Positions 17,496 to 26,255 of a stretch of 64,000 nt of DNA are shown piece by piece. Under the pieces are notes generated by a model. The model worked only from the letters and a program-made list of their open reading frames with translations. It ran no database searches and was not told the DNA's origin. The position numbers and the translations under genes are program-made. This stretch comes from Citreicoccus inhibens (GTDB lineage Bacteria; Myxococcota; Myxococcia; Myxococcales; Myxococcaceae). Location of the stretch: positions 392,666 through 456,665 of the forward strand of contig NZ_JAHNZT010000003.1 of the NCBI RefSeq assembly GCF_019039035.1, in the 5' to 3' direction. The stretch's first letter is position 1. Each line of letters starts with the position of its first letter.

Positions 17496-18424
17496 TGACC
17501 ACGTCCTCCCGCCCCCACGTCTTTCCCGGCGCACCCGAACCGCGCCCGCTGAACGACGAGGAGTTCCAGCGCTTCCGCGCGTGGGTGCACCAGGAGAGCG
17601 GCATCCTGCTGGCGGAGACGAAGAAGGCCTTCCTCACCGCGCGGCTCGGACACCGCATCCGCGCGCTGGGCCTGCCTTCGTTCGGCGCGTACTACCAGCG
17701 CGTGACGAGCGGCGAGGACGCGGACGAGGCGCGCCAGATGCTGGAGGCCCTCTGCATCCACGAGACCTCGTTCTTCCGCGAGCCCTCGCAGTTCACCTTC
17801 CTCCAGGACACGCTCGTGCCCGCGTGGCGCGCCGAGGCCGAGCACGGCCAGCGCACCGCGAGGCTCCGCATCTGGTCCGCCGCGTGCGCCACGGGCGAGG
17901 AGCCCTACTCCGTGGCGATGATGCTGGGCATCTGCCTTCCCGCGGAGGAGGGCTGGGCGGTGGACCTGCTGGCCACGGACCTGTCCACCTCGGCCCTGCG
18001 CCGCGCGCGAGAGGGGCTGTGGCCCATCGAGCGGGCCCGTGAGATTCCGGACGCGTACCTGCGCCGCTACATGCTGCGGGGCACGGGGAAGCAGGCGGGT
18101 TGGATGAAGCCCGGCCCGCAGCTCCGCGCCCGGGTGCAGTTTCGTCCGCTGAACCTGCACCACGTGCCGCACGACGTGAACGGCACGTTCGACCTCATCC
18201 TCTGCCGCAACGTGCTCATGTATTTCAGCCCCGCCGCGCGCCTGCGCGTGGTGGAAGGACTCACGGACCGACTTCGTCCCGGGGGCCATCTCTTCATCGG
18301 CCACGCGGAGAGCCTCCAGGGCATGAGCGCGCGGCTGCGCTGCCTCCGGCCCACCATCTACATGCGCGTGGCGGAGGCGAGCACGCCCCCGCCGCTCGCG
18401 GGCGCGAAGCGGGTGGGCACGTGA
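17495..18424 (+). CDS. cheR: CheR protein-glutamate methyltransferase
   Basis: 309 aa. The N-terminal all-helical CheR domain (about 20-80) has the typical LTARLGHRIRALG stretch. The SAM-binding domain contains CIHETSFFREP, WSAACATGEEPYS (the SAM loop) and FDLILCRNVLMYF. It methylates glutamates in the MCP signalling hairpin, resetting sensitivity. No TPR or pentapeptide-binding extension is present, in line with an MCP that lacks the tether. Its stop overlaps the GTG of cheB. Confidence 0.94.
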   Translation: MTTSSRPHVFPGAPEPRPLNDEEFQRFRAWVHQESGILLAETKKAFLTARLGHRIRALGLPSFGAYYQRVTSGEDADEARQMLEALCIHETSFFREPSQFTFLQDTLVPAWRAEAEHGQRTARLRIWSAACATGEEPYSVAMMLGICLPAEEGWAVDLLATDLSTSALRRAREGLWPIERAREIPDAYLRRYMLRGTGKQAGWMKPGPQLRARVQFRPLNLHHVPHDVNGTFDLILCRNVLMYFSPAARLRVVEGLTDRLRPGGHLFIGHAESLQGMSARLRCLRPTIYMRVAEASTPPPLAGAKRVGT

Positions 18425-19638
18425 GGCCAGGGTCCTCGCCGCTCGGAGGTGGCGCCGGCCGGAGGCGCATCGAGGTCCTGGTGGTGGACGACTCGGCGGT
18501 GATGCGCGAGTTGATGACCCAGATGCTCTCGCGCGAGCCCGACCTGGGCGTCACGGTGGCGGCCGACCCGCTCATCGCGTTCGACAAGCTCCAGCGTCAC
18601 CGGCCAGACGTCATCGTCCTGGACCTGGAGCTGCCGCGCATGGACGGGCTCACCTTCCTGCGGCGGCTGATGCGCGACTCGCCGCTCCCCGTGGTGGTCT
18701 GCTCGGGCACCGCGCCGCGCGGCACGTGGCGCGCGTTGCAGGCGCTCGCGCTCGGCGCGGTGGAGGTGTTGGGCAAGCCCCGCTTGGACCCCGCCACCTT
18801 TGCCACCCAGGCCGCGGGGCTGCTCGACGCCGTGCGCGCCGCCGCCCAGGCCCGGCCCCGGCCCCGCGCCCGGGAGGTGACGGCCCGCCTCCCCGCGCCT
18901 CCGCCCGTGGCGCCTCCGGCCCCCAGCGCGCCTCCCCCGCCCATCGCGACCGCGCCACCTGCGTCGACCGTGGTGGCCGCGCTCGCGCCGCCGCGCGCCT
19001 CGGAGCCTTCCTCTGCCGAGGGCGAGGTGCTCATCGCCCTGGGCGCCTCCACCGGGGGCGCCGAGGCGCTGCGCGAGGTGCTCACCGTGATGCCCGAGGA
19101 CGCGCCGCCCATCGTCATCGTGCAGCACATGCCCGCGCCCTTCACGGTGGGCTTCGCGCTCGCGTTGGCGCGCTCCTGCCGCATCGAGGTGCGCGAGGCC
19201 CGCGCCGGAGACATCCCGCGCCGGGGACTGGCGCTCGTGGCACCGGGCAGCCTGCACCTGCGTGTGCGCGGCAAGGGCGGCATCTACCGCGTGGAGATTC
19301 ACGACGGCCCGCCCGTCAATCGGCACCGCCCCAGCGTGGACGTGCTCTTCGGGTCCGTGGCTCGCGCCGCGGGCGCTCGGGCCGTGGGCGCCCTGCTCAC
19401 CGGCATGGGCGCGGATGGCGCGGACGGCCTGCTCCAGATGCGTCAGGCCGGCGCCGTCACCGTGGCGCAGGACGAGGCCTCCTGCGTCGTCTACGGCATG
19501 CCCCGTGAAGCCGTGCTGCGCGGCGCCGCGCAGCACGTGGTGCCGCTCTCGCAGATGGGCACCACCTTGTTGAACGCCGCGCGCCGCCTCGCGCTCCAAC
19601 GCCCGCTCCCCTCACCGCACACCCCCTCCTCCCCATGA
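18421..19638 (+). CDS. cheB: CheB protein-glutamate methylesterase
   Basis: 405 aa from a GTG that overlaps the cheR stop (GTGA); the frame is open upstream only as a shadow of cheR. Receiver domain at 17-135 with phospho-Asp in VIVLDLELPRMDG (D68). Then an Ala/Pro-rich linker of about 60 residues, longer than usual. The methylesterase domain carries the catalytic triad in LGASTGGAEAL (Ser), IVQHMP (His) and GMGADGADG (Asp). It removes methyl groups from the MCP when phosphorylated by CheA. Confidence 0.94.
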   Translation: MRPGSSPLGGGAGRRRIEVLVVDDSAVMRELMTQMLSREPDLGVTVAADPLIAFDKLQRHRPDVIVLDLELPRMDGLTFLRRLMRDSPLPVVVCSGTAPRGTWRALQALALGAVEVLGKPRLDPATFATQAAGLLDAVRAAAQARPRPRAREVTARLPAPPPVAPPAPSAPPPPIATAPPASTVVAALAPPRASEPSSAEGEVLIALGASTGGAEALREVLTVMPEDAPPIVIVQHMPAPFTVGFALALARSCRIEVREARAGDIPRRGLALVAPGSLHLRVRGKGGIYRVEIHDGPPVNRHRPSVDVLFGSVARAAGARAVGALLTGMGADGADGLLQMRQAGAVTVAQDEASCVVYGMPREAVLRGAAQHVVPLSQMGTTLLNAARRLALQRPLPSPHTPSSP

Positions 19639-20081
19639 CCACGACCCGAAACGCCACGACGGCCGTCCTCAGCAAGCCCCCGGCGACGCGCCAGCGTGTG
19701 CTCCTGGTGGATGACAGCCGCTCCATCCGGACCCTGCTCAAGCTCTACTTGATGGAGCGCGGCTTCGAGTTCCTCGAGGCCAACTCCGCCGAGGAGGCCC
19801 TCGCGGTGGTGCGGCACGAGCCCCTGGACCTCGTCATCACCGACTTCAACATGCCCGGCGTCAACGGCGCGAGCTTCGTGCGGCTGCTGCGCCTGAGCGA
19901 CAACCCGCGCGTGCGAAAGATGCCCGTGCTGATGATGACCAGCGACGAGCGCCCGCACCACGTCCAGGCCGAGGCCGTGGCCGCGGGCGTCAGCGCCTTC
20001 TTGCGCAAGCCCGCCCAGTGCGCGGAGCTGCTCGCCACCGTGGCGCGCCTGCTCCCCGCGGCGCCCGCGCGCGCGAGCTGA
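19635..20081 (+). CDS. Single-domain response regulator (CheY-like)
   Basis: 148 aa: a 20-residue tail followed by one receiver domain. DDS at 26-28, phospho-acceptor D70 in VITDFNMPG, T/S in MMTSDE and the conserved K125 in FLRKPAQ are all present. It is the last gene of the chemosensory operon (ATGA overlap with cheB) and so the likely output of CheA. Without an output domain it must act by binding a partner. Because the operon contains no flagellar gene, the output may be gliding, pili or gene expression rather than swimming. Confidence 0.92.
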   Translation: MTTTRNATTAVLSKPPATRQRVLLVDDSRSIRTLLKLYLMERGFEFLEANSAEEALAVVRHEPLDLVITDFNMPGVNGASFVRLLRLSDNPRVRKMPVLMMTSDERPHHVQAEAVAAGVSAFLRKPAQCAELLATVARLLPAAPARAS

Positions 20082-20174
20082 GGCCCCCTCCCGGAGCACG
20101 CCTCCACACACACTCCCGTTCCCGGCCCCAGGCTGGACTTGTCTTGCCCAGAGGAACTGCGTAAGGCGACGGGC

Positions 20175-21458
20175 GTGACGGCCACCGACACCCAGCGCGC
20201 CATCCACGCGGTCTGGCGGATTGAGTCCGCCCGCCTCATCGCCGGACTCACGCGGCTCGTGCGCGACGTAGGTCTCGCCGAGGAGTACGCCCAGGACGCG
20301 CTCGTCGCCGCGCTGGAGCGCTGGCCCTCCGCCGGCATCCCCAGCAACCCCGGCGCCTGGCTCATGGCCACGGCCAAGCACCGCGCGCTGGACTCGCTGC
20401 GCCGCGGCAAATTGCTGGAGCGCAAGCACGAGGAGCTGGGCCACGAGCTGGACTTGCGCAGCGAGCTGAACGCGCCGGACCTGGACGCCGCCATCGACGA
20501 GAACATGGGCGATGACCTGCTGCGGCTCGTCTTCATCTCCTGTCACCCGGTGCTGTCCACCGAGGCCCGCGTCGCGCTCACCCTTCGCCTGCTGGGCGGC
20601 CTGACGACCGAGGAGATTGCCCGCGCGTTCCTCGTGCCCGAGCCCACCGTCGCCCAGCGCATCGTCCGCGCCAAGCGGACCCTGGCCGACGCCCAGGTGC
20701 CGTTCGAGGTTCCGCGCGGGGCGGAGATGGCGGCGCGGCTGGCCTCCGTGCTGGAGGTCATCTACCTCATCTTCAACGAGGGCTACTCCGCGACGGCGGG
20801 CGACGACTGGATGCGGCCCGCGCTGTGCGAGGACGCCCTGCGCCTGGGGCGCATCCTCGCGGAACTCGCGCCGAAGGAGCCGGAGGTGCACGGGCTCGTC
20901 GCGCTGCTGGAGATTCAAGCCTCGCGCTCGCGCGCGCGCGTGGGCCCCTCGGGCGAGCCCATCCTGCTGTTGGACCAGAACCGGGCGAAGTGGGACCACC
21001 TGCTCATCCGCCGCGGGCTCGCCGCGCTCCAGCGCGCCGAGTCCCTGAGCCAGGTGCGCGGGCCGTACACGCTCCAGGCCTCCATCGCCGCCTGTCACGC
21101 GCGGGCGCGCACCGCCGGGGAGACGGACTGGCCGCGCATCGCGGCGCTCTACGCGGCCCTCTCCGAGCGGCTGCCCACCCCCGTGGTGGAGCTCAACCGC
21201 GCGGTCGCGCTCGCCATGGCCTTCGGGCCCGCGGTGGGGCTCGAACTGGTGGACTCGCTCCGCGGTGAGCCGACCCTCAAGAACTACCACCTGCTGCCCA
21301 GCGTGCGCGGGGACCTGCTGGTGAAGCTCGGGCGGCTGAAGGAGGCGAAGGCGGAGTTCGAACGGGCCGCCTCGCTGACCCGCAACGCCCGGGAGCAGGC
21401 GCTGCTGCTGTCGCGGGCGGCCGCGTGTGAGCAGCCGCCCGGGGCCTCCGGAACCTAG
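20175..21458 (+). CDS. ECF sigma factor of the ECF42 type (long C-terminal TPR-like domain)
   Basis: 427 aa from the GTG at 20175, which has AAGG 8 bases upstream and gives the normal family N-terminus; a TTG at 20139 would add 12 residues. Region 2 is at about 5-75 (VGLAEEYAQDALVAALERWP, PGAWLMATAKHRALD) and region 4 at about 120-170 (EARVALTLRLLGGLTTEEIARAF). The remaining 250 residues (NEGYSA, then PALCEDALRLGRIL and onward) are the conserved SnoaL-free, TPR-like domain of ECF42 factors, which controls activity without a membrane anti-sigma factor. ECF42 genes are normally beside a DGPF/YCII-family gene; none is found here. Confidence 0.88.
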   Translation: MTATDTQRAIHAVWRIESARLIAGLTRLVRDVGLAEEYAQDALVAALERWPSAGIPSNPGAWLMATAKHRALDSLRRGKLLERKHEELGHELDLRSELNAPDLDAAIDENMGDDLLRLVFISCHPVLSTEARVALTLRLLGGLTTEEIARAFLVPEPTVAQRIVRAKRTLADAQVPFEVPRGAEMAARLASVLEVIYLIFNEGYSATAGDDWMRPALCEDALRLGRILAELAPKEPEVHGLVALLEIQASRSRARVGPSGEPILLLDQNRAKWDHLLIRRGLAALQRAESLSQVRGPYTLQASIAACHARARTAGETDWPRIAALYAALSERLPTPVVELNRAVALAMAFGPAVGLELVDSLRGEPTLKNYHLLPSVRGDLLVKLGRLKEAKAEFERAASLTRNAREQALLLSRAAACEQPPGASGT

Positions 21459-21474
21459 CGCGGCCCGGTCGCGC

Positions 21475-23007
21475 TCACTCCGCCGCTGCTTCTTCGCGCT
21501 CGCCCGTCCGGCACGTGTCACGCAGTCGCGTGGACCAGAGCTGATTGGCGAGCGAGTCATCCAGCGCGGAGAAGAAGACCCGGTCCCCGATGCGGGTGTA
21601 CTCGCGCGGATAGGACGACGTGATGGGCGCGATGTCCTTGAGCAGCTTCGTCCCGGCCAGCGTGCCGTCCGTCACCCAGGGCTCGATGGAGCCGGATTGC
21701 GCGGCGAAGAAGGTGAGGTTGTCGCGCACGGTCACCACCGGGGAGCCGTACTCGTCCGACAGACTCAGCGGCCGCCGCAGCAGCCTGGTGCCAGCCGCCG
21801 TCCCATCCGTCACCCAGAGCTGCGAATCCCGAGGCGCCGGCCCCGCGCTCCCAATCCCCATGCTGAAGAAGATGCGCCCGCGCCCGACCGAGGCGGCATC
21901 CAGGTACGGGTAGGCTTCACCGAACCGGATGTACGGATTGGGCAGCGTCACGATGGGGGTCTGGGCGCCCGTCGCGATGTCCATGCGGTACACCGCGAGC
22001 AGCTGCGCGGGCACCGACGTCACCGTCAGGTAGAGCGCGCCGTTCATCACCCCGAGCAGCGAGGCCCGGCGCGCGGGGCCGAAGGTGTCCAGACGCACCG
22101 TGCCCGCGCTGGTGCCATCCGTGGCCCAGACCTCGGTGGACCCGTCCAGCCGCGACAGCGTGAAGAACCCCTCCGTGCCCACCACGAGCACGCGGCCGGG
22201 GAACACGGTGTTGGGGCTCGTCGAGAGCTGCTTCATGCGGGTGGTGGCCCCGGCCGTTCCGTTGCTCGTCCACAGCGCGAGGCCGCTCGGCGCCTGGATG
22301 AAGAAGAGCACCGACGAGGGCAGCGCGAGCTGCTCTCCCGTCGGGAAGGTGCCTGCGCCCAGGTCACGGAGCTGGACCGTCCCCGTGTCGTTCCCATTCG
22401 ACGTCCAGATTTCAGCGTGCGGAAGCGTGGGGTCGGGCGGATGGGACTCGCGCAGGAACACGAGCCGGTTGCCCAGCGTCGTCAAGTGCGTCACGAATGA
22501 ATGCTGAATGCCAGGGCCGAAGGTGAAGAGGCGCTTCGTGGTCACCGTCGAGCCACGGGTGACCCACAGCTCGGAACCGCGCAGGGAGTCCGTCAGCGTG
22601 AAGAAGAGCTGCTCCGTGGCGGCCGTGAGCTGCCTCACTCGCGTATCCAGTGTCACGAGGGGAAAGGACTTCACCTCGGCCGTGCCCGCCTCGGAGCCAT
22701 CGCTCTTCCAGAGGGCGCGGCGACCGTCCTCGAAGTTGATGGCGAAGAAGAGCGTGCCATTGAAGTCAGTCAGGCTCTCCGGTGCCTCGGAGAGGCGCCC
22801 CGGGAAGGGCGAGGGCGGAAGAATCCGTTTCACCCGCGCCGTGTCCGCCGGGCCCGGAAGGCACCACGCATCCGCCACCCGTTCAGACGTGTCCTCCGCG
22901 GCCCGAGGCTCCGTCTGTTCATCGGGCGACACACCTGCCTCTGGCAGCGTGCCACCACAGCCCAACATCCACAGACACCCCACCACCCCAACGCCCCAAG
23001 CACGCAT
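21475..23007 (-). CDS. Lipoprotein with LWxTDGTxxGT repeats (predicted beta-propeller)
   Basis: 510 aa. Signal with lipobox M-L-G-C at about residue 17, so an outer-membrane or periplasmic lipoprotein. The body contains seven copies of a degenerate motif, for example LWKSDGSEAGT, IWTSNGNDTGT, VWATDGTSAGT, LWVTDGTAAGT and PWVTDGTLAGT, spaced about 50-60 residues apart. Each is followed by a strand pattern like 'LFFxA', which suggests a seven-bladed propeller. Such ELWxTDGTxxGT proteins are numerous in myxobacteria; the function is unknown, possibly surface binding. A good Shine-Dalgarno site (GGGGAAGG) and a clear promoter lie upstream. Confidence 0.8.
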   Translation of the reverse strand: MRAWGVGVVGCLWMLGCGGTLPEAGVSPDEQTEPRAAEDTSERVADAWCLPGPADTARVKRILPPSPFPGRLSEAPESLTDFNGTLFFAINFEDGRRALWKSDGSEAGTAEVKSFPLVTLDTRVRQLTAATEQLFFTLTDSLRGSELWVTRGSTVTTKRLFTFGPGIQHSFVTHLTTLGNRLVFLRESHPPDPTLPHAEIWTSNGNDTGTVQLRDLGAGTFPTGEQLALPSSVLFFIQAPSGLALWTSNGTAGATTRMKQLSTSPNTVFPGRVLVVGTEGFFTLSRLDGSTEVWATDGTSAGTVRLDTFGPARRASLLGVMNGALYLTVTSVPAQLLAVYRMDIATGAQTPIVTLPNPYIRFGEAYPYLDAASVGRGRIFFSMGIGSAGPAPRDSQLWVTDGTAAGTRLLRRPLSLSDEYGSPVVTVRDNLTFFAAQSGSIEPWVTDGTLAGTKLLKDIAPITSSYPREYTRIGDRVFFSALDDSLANQLWSTRLRDTCRTGEREEAAAE

Positions 23008-23040
23008 GCGACCTTCCCCTCCGCGACCGGCCTGCGCGAA

Positions 23041-23069
23041 TGGGTAGGAAGCGGCGAGGGTGGAAACAA
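23041..23069 (-). promoter_or_regulatory. Sigma-70-like promoter of the repeat lipoprotein
   Basis: Minus strand: TTGTTT (23069-23064), 17-base spacer, TACCCA (23046-23041). Transcription would start near 23034, giving a 27-base leader that contains the GGGGAAGG ribosome site. This is one of the few conventional promoters in the window. Confidence 0.5.
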
Positions 23070-23100
23070 CCCCCCGCGCGCGACCCCGGCTACCGCCTGC

Positions 23101-23568
23101 CTACCGTCCGAGCCGCGCCGCCAGCTCGAGCCGCGCCGCGACCGCCAGCGCGTCCGCGCGGTTGTTCTCCACGTCGTCGGAGTGGCCGCGCACCCAGTGC
23201 CACGACACCTCGTGCGCGCGCGTGGCTTCCAGCAGCTCGCGCCAGAGGTCCGCGTTGGACACGGGCTTCTTGTCGGACGTGCGCCATCCGTTGCGCTGCC
23301 ACTTGTCCAACCACTTCGACTCGAAGGCGTTGCGCAGGTATTGCGAGTCGGTGAAGACCTGAACGCGGCACGCCATCTTCAGCGACTGGAGGGCGACGAG
23401 CGCCCCCGTCAGCTCCATCCGGTTGTTGGTGGAGTCCGGCTCCGCGCCGCTGAGTTCCTTGCGATAGCCGGCGCGCTCGGGCGCGATGAGGACCGCGCCC
23501 CATCCGCCCAACCCGGGGTTCGGAGAGCAGGCACCATCGCAGTAGATATGGACGAGGGGGGGCGACAT
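23101..23568 (-). CDS. rnhA: Ribonuclease HI
   Basis: 155 aa, the usual length. The four catalytic carboxylates are in place: D11 in IYCDGACSPNPG, E52 in NNRMELTGAL, D74 in VFTDSQYL and D139 in NNRADALA, with H129 in VRGHSDDVEN. The basic handle (KWLDKWQRNGWRT) is also present. It cleaves the RNA strand of RNA-DNA hybrids. The ATG shares its first base with the stop of the upstream DoxX gene. Confidence 0.95.
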   Translation of the reverse strand: MSPPLVHIYCDGACSPNPGLGGWGAVLIAPERAGYRKELSGAEPDSTNNRMELTGALVALQSLKMACRVQVFTDSQYLRNAFESKWLDKWQRNGWRTSDKKPVSNADLWRELLEATRAHEVSWHWVRGHSDDVENNRADALAVAARLELAARLGR

Positions 23569-24095
23569 CAGGCGCGCATGCTATGCGCTTCGCCCGGCCC
23601 GTCCACCCCTGCGTGTCCTCGACGGCTCCGCGCACGCGGGGGCCGCGACGCCAGCAGGCCATCCACCGAGCACCGTCCGAAGCGCGCCGTCCCGAGGAGC
23701 GCCGCGTACAGGGCCACGTAGAGCATCTGCACGCCCAGCGTCTCCCACTCGCTGCGCAGCGCGGTGCCGACGACGAGGGCCATCATCAGCAGTCCGCCGG
23801 CCGCGAGCGCCGGGCGCGTGCGCAGACCGAGCGTGACGAGGAGCCCCACCGCGGTCTCGGCGAACGGCAGCGCGAGCGCGAAGGGGCGCACCAGCAGTTC
23901 GGGCATGAGCGAACCGGCGAAGGCCTTCACCAGCGTGGCGGAGAAGGCCCCGGGGCCGCTCACCAGGCGCACCACGCCGTGCAGGAAGATGTTGAGGCCC
24001 AGCGTGACGCGCAGCAGGGCATGGCCCGCCTCGGCATCGGTGAGCCCGAGCCAGCGCTCGGACGACGGGGGAGATTCACTCGGGGACGTGGGCAT
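23568..24095 (-). CDS. DoxX-family membrane protein
   Basis: 175 aa from the ATG at 24095, which has AGAGGA 6 bases upstream; the open frame continues to 24155 but without a better site. Four predicted transmembrane helices: about 25-45 (ALLRVTLGLNIFLHGVVRL, with the family's HG), 65-90, 95-115 and 120-140. DoxX-like proteins are small quinone-linked or redox-associated membrane subunits of uncertain activity. It is coupled to rnhA by a one-base overlap and divergent from a LysR gene that may regulate it. Confidence 0.82.
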   Translation of the reverse strand: MPTSPSESPPSSERWLGLTDAEAGHALLRVTLGLNIFLHGVVRLVSGPGAFSATLVKAFAGSLMPELLVRPFALALPFAETAVGLLVTLGLRTRPALAAGGLLMMALVVGTALRSEWETLGVQMLYVALYAALLGTARFGRCSVDGLLASRPPRARSRRGHAGVDGPGEAHSMRA

Positions 24096-24113
24096 GGGTT
24101 CCTCTGAGAAAGG

Positions 24114-24134
24114 GCCGGGCGCGAGGTGCCCGGC
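24114..24134. promoter_or_regulatory. Dyad GCCGGGC-N7-GCCCGGC, candidate LysR operator
   Basis: A perfect 7-bp interrupted palindrome in the 98 bases between the divergent DoxX and LysR genes. Spacing and location suit LysR binding, but GC-rich dyads arise easily in this genome. Confidence 0.4.
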
Positions 24135-24193
24135 AGGCTCTCTCTTGCGCCCCACGGGCGAGATTGGGAACGTGGGCGCGAGGAATCACGCCT

Positions 24194-25138
24194 GTGCCCG
24201 CCCGGACAAAACCCAGCGCCCTGCTCTTCGATGAGGTCATGCCCCTGCACGCGTTCGTGCGCGCCGTGGAGGACGGCGGGTTCTCCGCCGCCGCGCGCAG
24301 GCTGGGCCTGACGCCCTCCGCGGTGAGCAAGCAGGTGGCGCACCTGGAGGCCAGGCTCGGCGCCCGGCTGCTGCGCCGCACCACGCACCACGTGAGCCTC
24401 ACCGAAGCCGGGAGCCTGTTCTACCAACACTGCCGCCGCGTCCTCGCGGAGCTGGAGGACGCGGCCCTCTCCGTGTCAGCCCTGGACGAGCGCCCACGCG
24501 GACTCTTGCGCATCGCCGCGCCCGCGGTGCTCGGTGAGCTGCACATCGGAGCCGCGGCGGCGGCGTTCCAGGCGGACTTCCCGGACGTGCATGTGGACGT
24601 GGACGCGAGCGACCGGGTGGTGGACCTCGTCGAGGAGGGCTTCGACGTCGCCATCCGCATCGCGGACGACCTGAAGGACAGCACGATGGTGGTGCGTCGC
24701 CTCGCGCCCGAGCAGCGCTTGTTGTGCGCCAGCCCTGACTATCTCCGGCGCCGAGGCACCCCCAGCGACATCGACGCGCTCGTCGCGCATGACTGCCTGC
24801 TCTTCAAGCGGAGCCGGGGCCCCCTGGACTGGCAATTCCAGGAGAAGGGCGGACCCCGCGCGGTGCGCGTGACGGGCGCCTTCCAGTCCAACAACAACGT
24901 GGTCCTCCGATGCGCGGCGCTCAAGGGGCGCGGCATCGCGAACCTGCCGCGCTACCTCGTCGCGGAGGATCTGCGCGCGGGCACGCTGGTGCCCGTGCTC
25001 ACCGACACGCCGATCGCGGGTCGCGCCATCTTCCTCGTCTATCCCCACCGCCGCCTCGTCCCACCCAAGGTGCGCGCCTTCACGGACTTCTGCATCCGCT
25101 ACTTCCAGCGCACCCTCCCCTGGGACGAGCGGACGTAG
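24194..25138 (+). CDS. LysR-family transcriptional regulator
   Basis: 314 aa from a GTG at 24194 with AGGA 9 bases upstream. An ATG at 24239 is in frame but would cut into the first helix and has poor ribosome-site spacing. The HTH runs through FVRAVEDGGFSAAARRLGLT and SAVSKQVAHLEARLG. The ligand domain begins near 100, with the typical GLLRIAAPAVLGE, and ends with FIYP-like YPHRRLVPPKVRAF, as in the CrgA-like group that usually controls neighbouring redox enzymes. Divergent from doxX-rnhA. Confidence 0.88.
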   Translation: MPARTKPSALLFDEVMPLHAFVRAVEDGGFSAAARRLGLTPSAVSKQVAHLEARLGARLLRRTTHHVSLTEAGSLFYQHCRRVLAELEDAALSVSALDERPRGLLRIAAPAVLGELHIGAAAAAFQADFPDVHVDVDASDRVVDLVEEGFDVAIRIADDLKDSTMVVRRLAPEQRLLCASPDYLRRRGTPSDIDALVAHDCLLFKRSRGPLDWQFQEKGGPRAVRVTGAFQSNNNVVLRCAALKGRGIANLPRYLVAEDLRAGTLVPVLTDTPIAGRAIFLVYPHRRLVPPKVRAFTDFCIRYFQRTLPWDERT

Positions 25139-25163
25139 CCACGCCCCCCACGGCGCGCTCGCC

Positions 25164-26237
25164 TCAGTGCTCGTGCCGATGGTGCAGGTCCGAGACGTGC
25201 GAGTGGGCATGCGCCAGCGGCTCATGCCGATGCGCGTGGCTGTGTGGCTCGGACATCGCCACGCCGGGAGCATGCGCGTGATGGTGGTGCGCATCGTGGA
25301 CGTGGAGGTGCTCGTGTTCGAGCGCCTCATGGGCATGCAGGTGACTGTGGCGCTCGCGGAGCAGCAACACCACGCCCACGGCCATGAGCCCGCCCGCCAG
25401 CGCATCCGTGGGACGCAGGTGCTCGCCCAACAGCGGCACCGCGGCCAGCGCCCCGACGAATGGCGCGGTCGCGAAGTAGGCCGCCTCGCGCGCGGCCCCC
25501 AGCAAGCGCAAGGCCTGCGCGTCCAGCACGATGGACACGCCATAGCTGACGAACCCCAACAACAGCGCCGCCCCCACCAGCGGCAACGCGGGCACGCGCT
25601 GTCCGGTGAGCAGCGCGAGGACCAGGGAGCACGTCCCGGCCCCCAGCGCCTTGAGCCGCGCGATGGCCATGGGGTCCTTCAGCGACACCCGCTGGGTCAG
25701 GTTGTTGTCCACCGCCCACGAGAGACAGGCCCCCGCGAGCGCCAGCACGCCCAACACGTCGCCCTGCAGCTCGCCCTGCTGTACCCCGAGCACCGATGCC
25801 CCCAGCAAGATGGCCCCCGCGGACATCAAGCCCGCGCGCCCCAGGTGCTCACCGAAGACGAGCAGCGCCAGGACGATGGTGAAGGGCCCCTCCAGGTTCA
25901 ACAAGAGCGCCCCCGCCACGCCCGACATGCGCTGGAGCCCCACCAGCATCAGGACAGGCCCCACCACGCCGCCGCACAGGATGATGGCCAGCACCAGGGG
26001 AACGTCCTGCCTGCCGAGCCGCGCCTCACGCCCCACGGCGCGCGGCGCGGAGGCCCGGGCGCGCAGCACCCAACCGAGCCCCGACAGGCCCAGCCCGCCC
26101 CCCAGGTACAGCAGGGCCGCCAGCATGAGCGGTGTGCTGCCGGGCAACAGCAGCTTCGCGACCGGCGCGCTCAACCCGAAGAGCGCCGCGGCCGAGAGCC
26201 CGAACACCGCGCCCTTCACGCCTTGGGAGTCCGACAC
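25164..26237 (-). CDS. EamA/DMT-family transporter with a histidine-rich C-terminal tail
   Basis: 357 aa. Ten hydrophobic helices in two five-helix EamA repeats cover residues 8-293, starting GAVFGLSAAALFGLSAPVA and ending LAGGLMAVGVVLLLRE. Residues 296-357 are a soluble tail in which 24 of 62 residues are His (HSHLHAHE, HHHHAHAP, HSHAHRHEP, HAHSH, LHHRHEH). Such tails bind zinc, nickel or cobalt and are known from metal transporters, but are not a standard part of EamA proteins. The start is a GTG at 26237. It may export or import a metal complex, or use metal for control; the substrate is unknown. Confidence 0.85.
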   Translation of the reverse strand: MSDSQGVKGAVFGLSAAALFGLSAPVAKLLLPGSTPLMLAALLYLGGGLGLSGLGWVLRARASAPRAVGREARLGRQDVPLVLAIILCGGVVGPVLMLVGLQRMSGVAGALLLNLEGPFTIVLALLVFGEHLGRAGLMSAGAILLGASVLGVQQGELQGDVLGVLALAGACLSWAVDNNLTQRVSLKDPMAIARLKALGAGTCSLVLALLTGQRVPALPLVGAALLLGFVSYGVSIVLDAQALRLLGAAREAAYFATAPFVGALAAVPLLGEHLRPTDALAGGLMAVGVVLLLRERHSHLHAHEALEHEHLHVHDAHHHHAHAPGVAMSEPHSHAHRHEPLAHAHSHVSDLHHRHEH

Positions 26238-26255
26238 GTCACCGCGCCTCCATCC

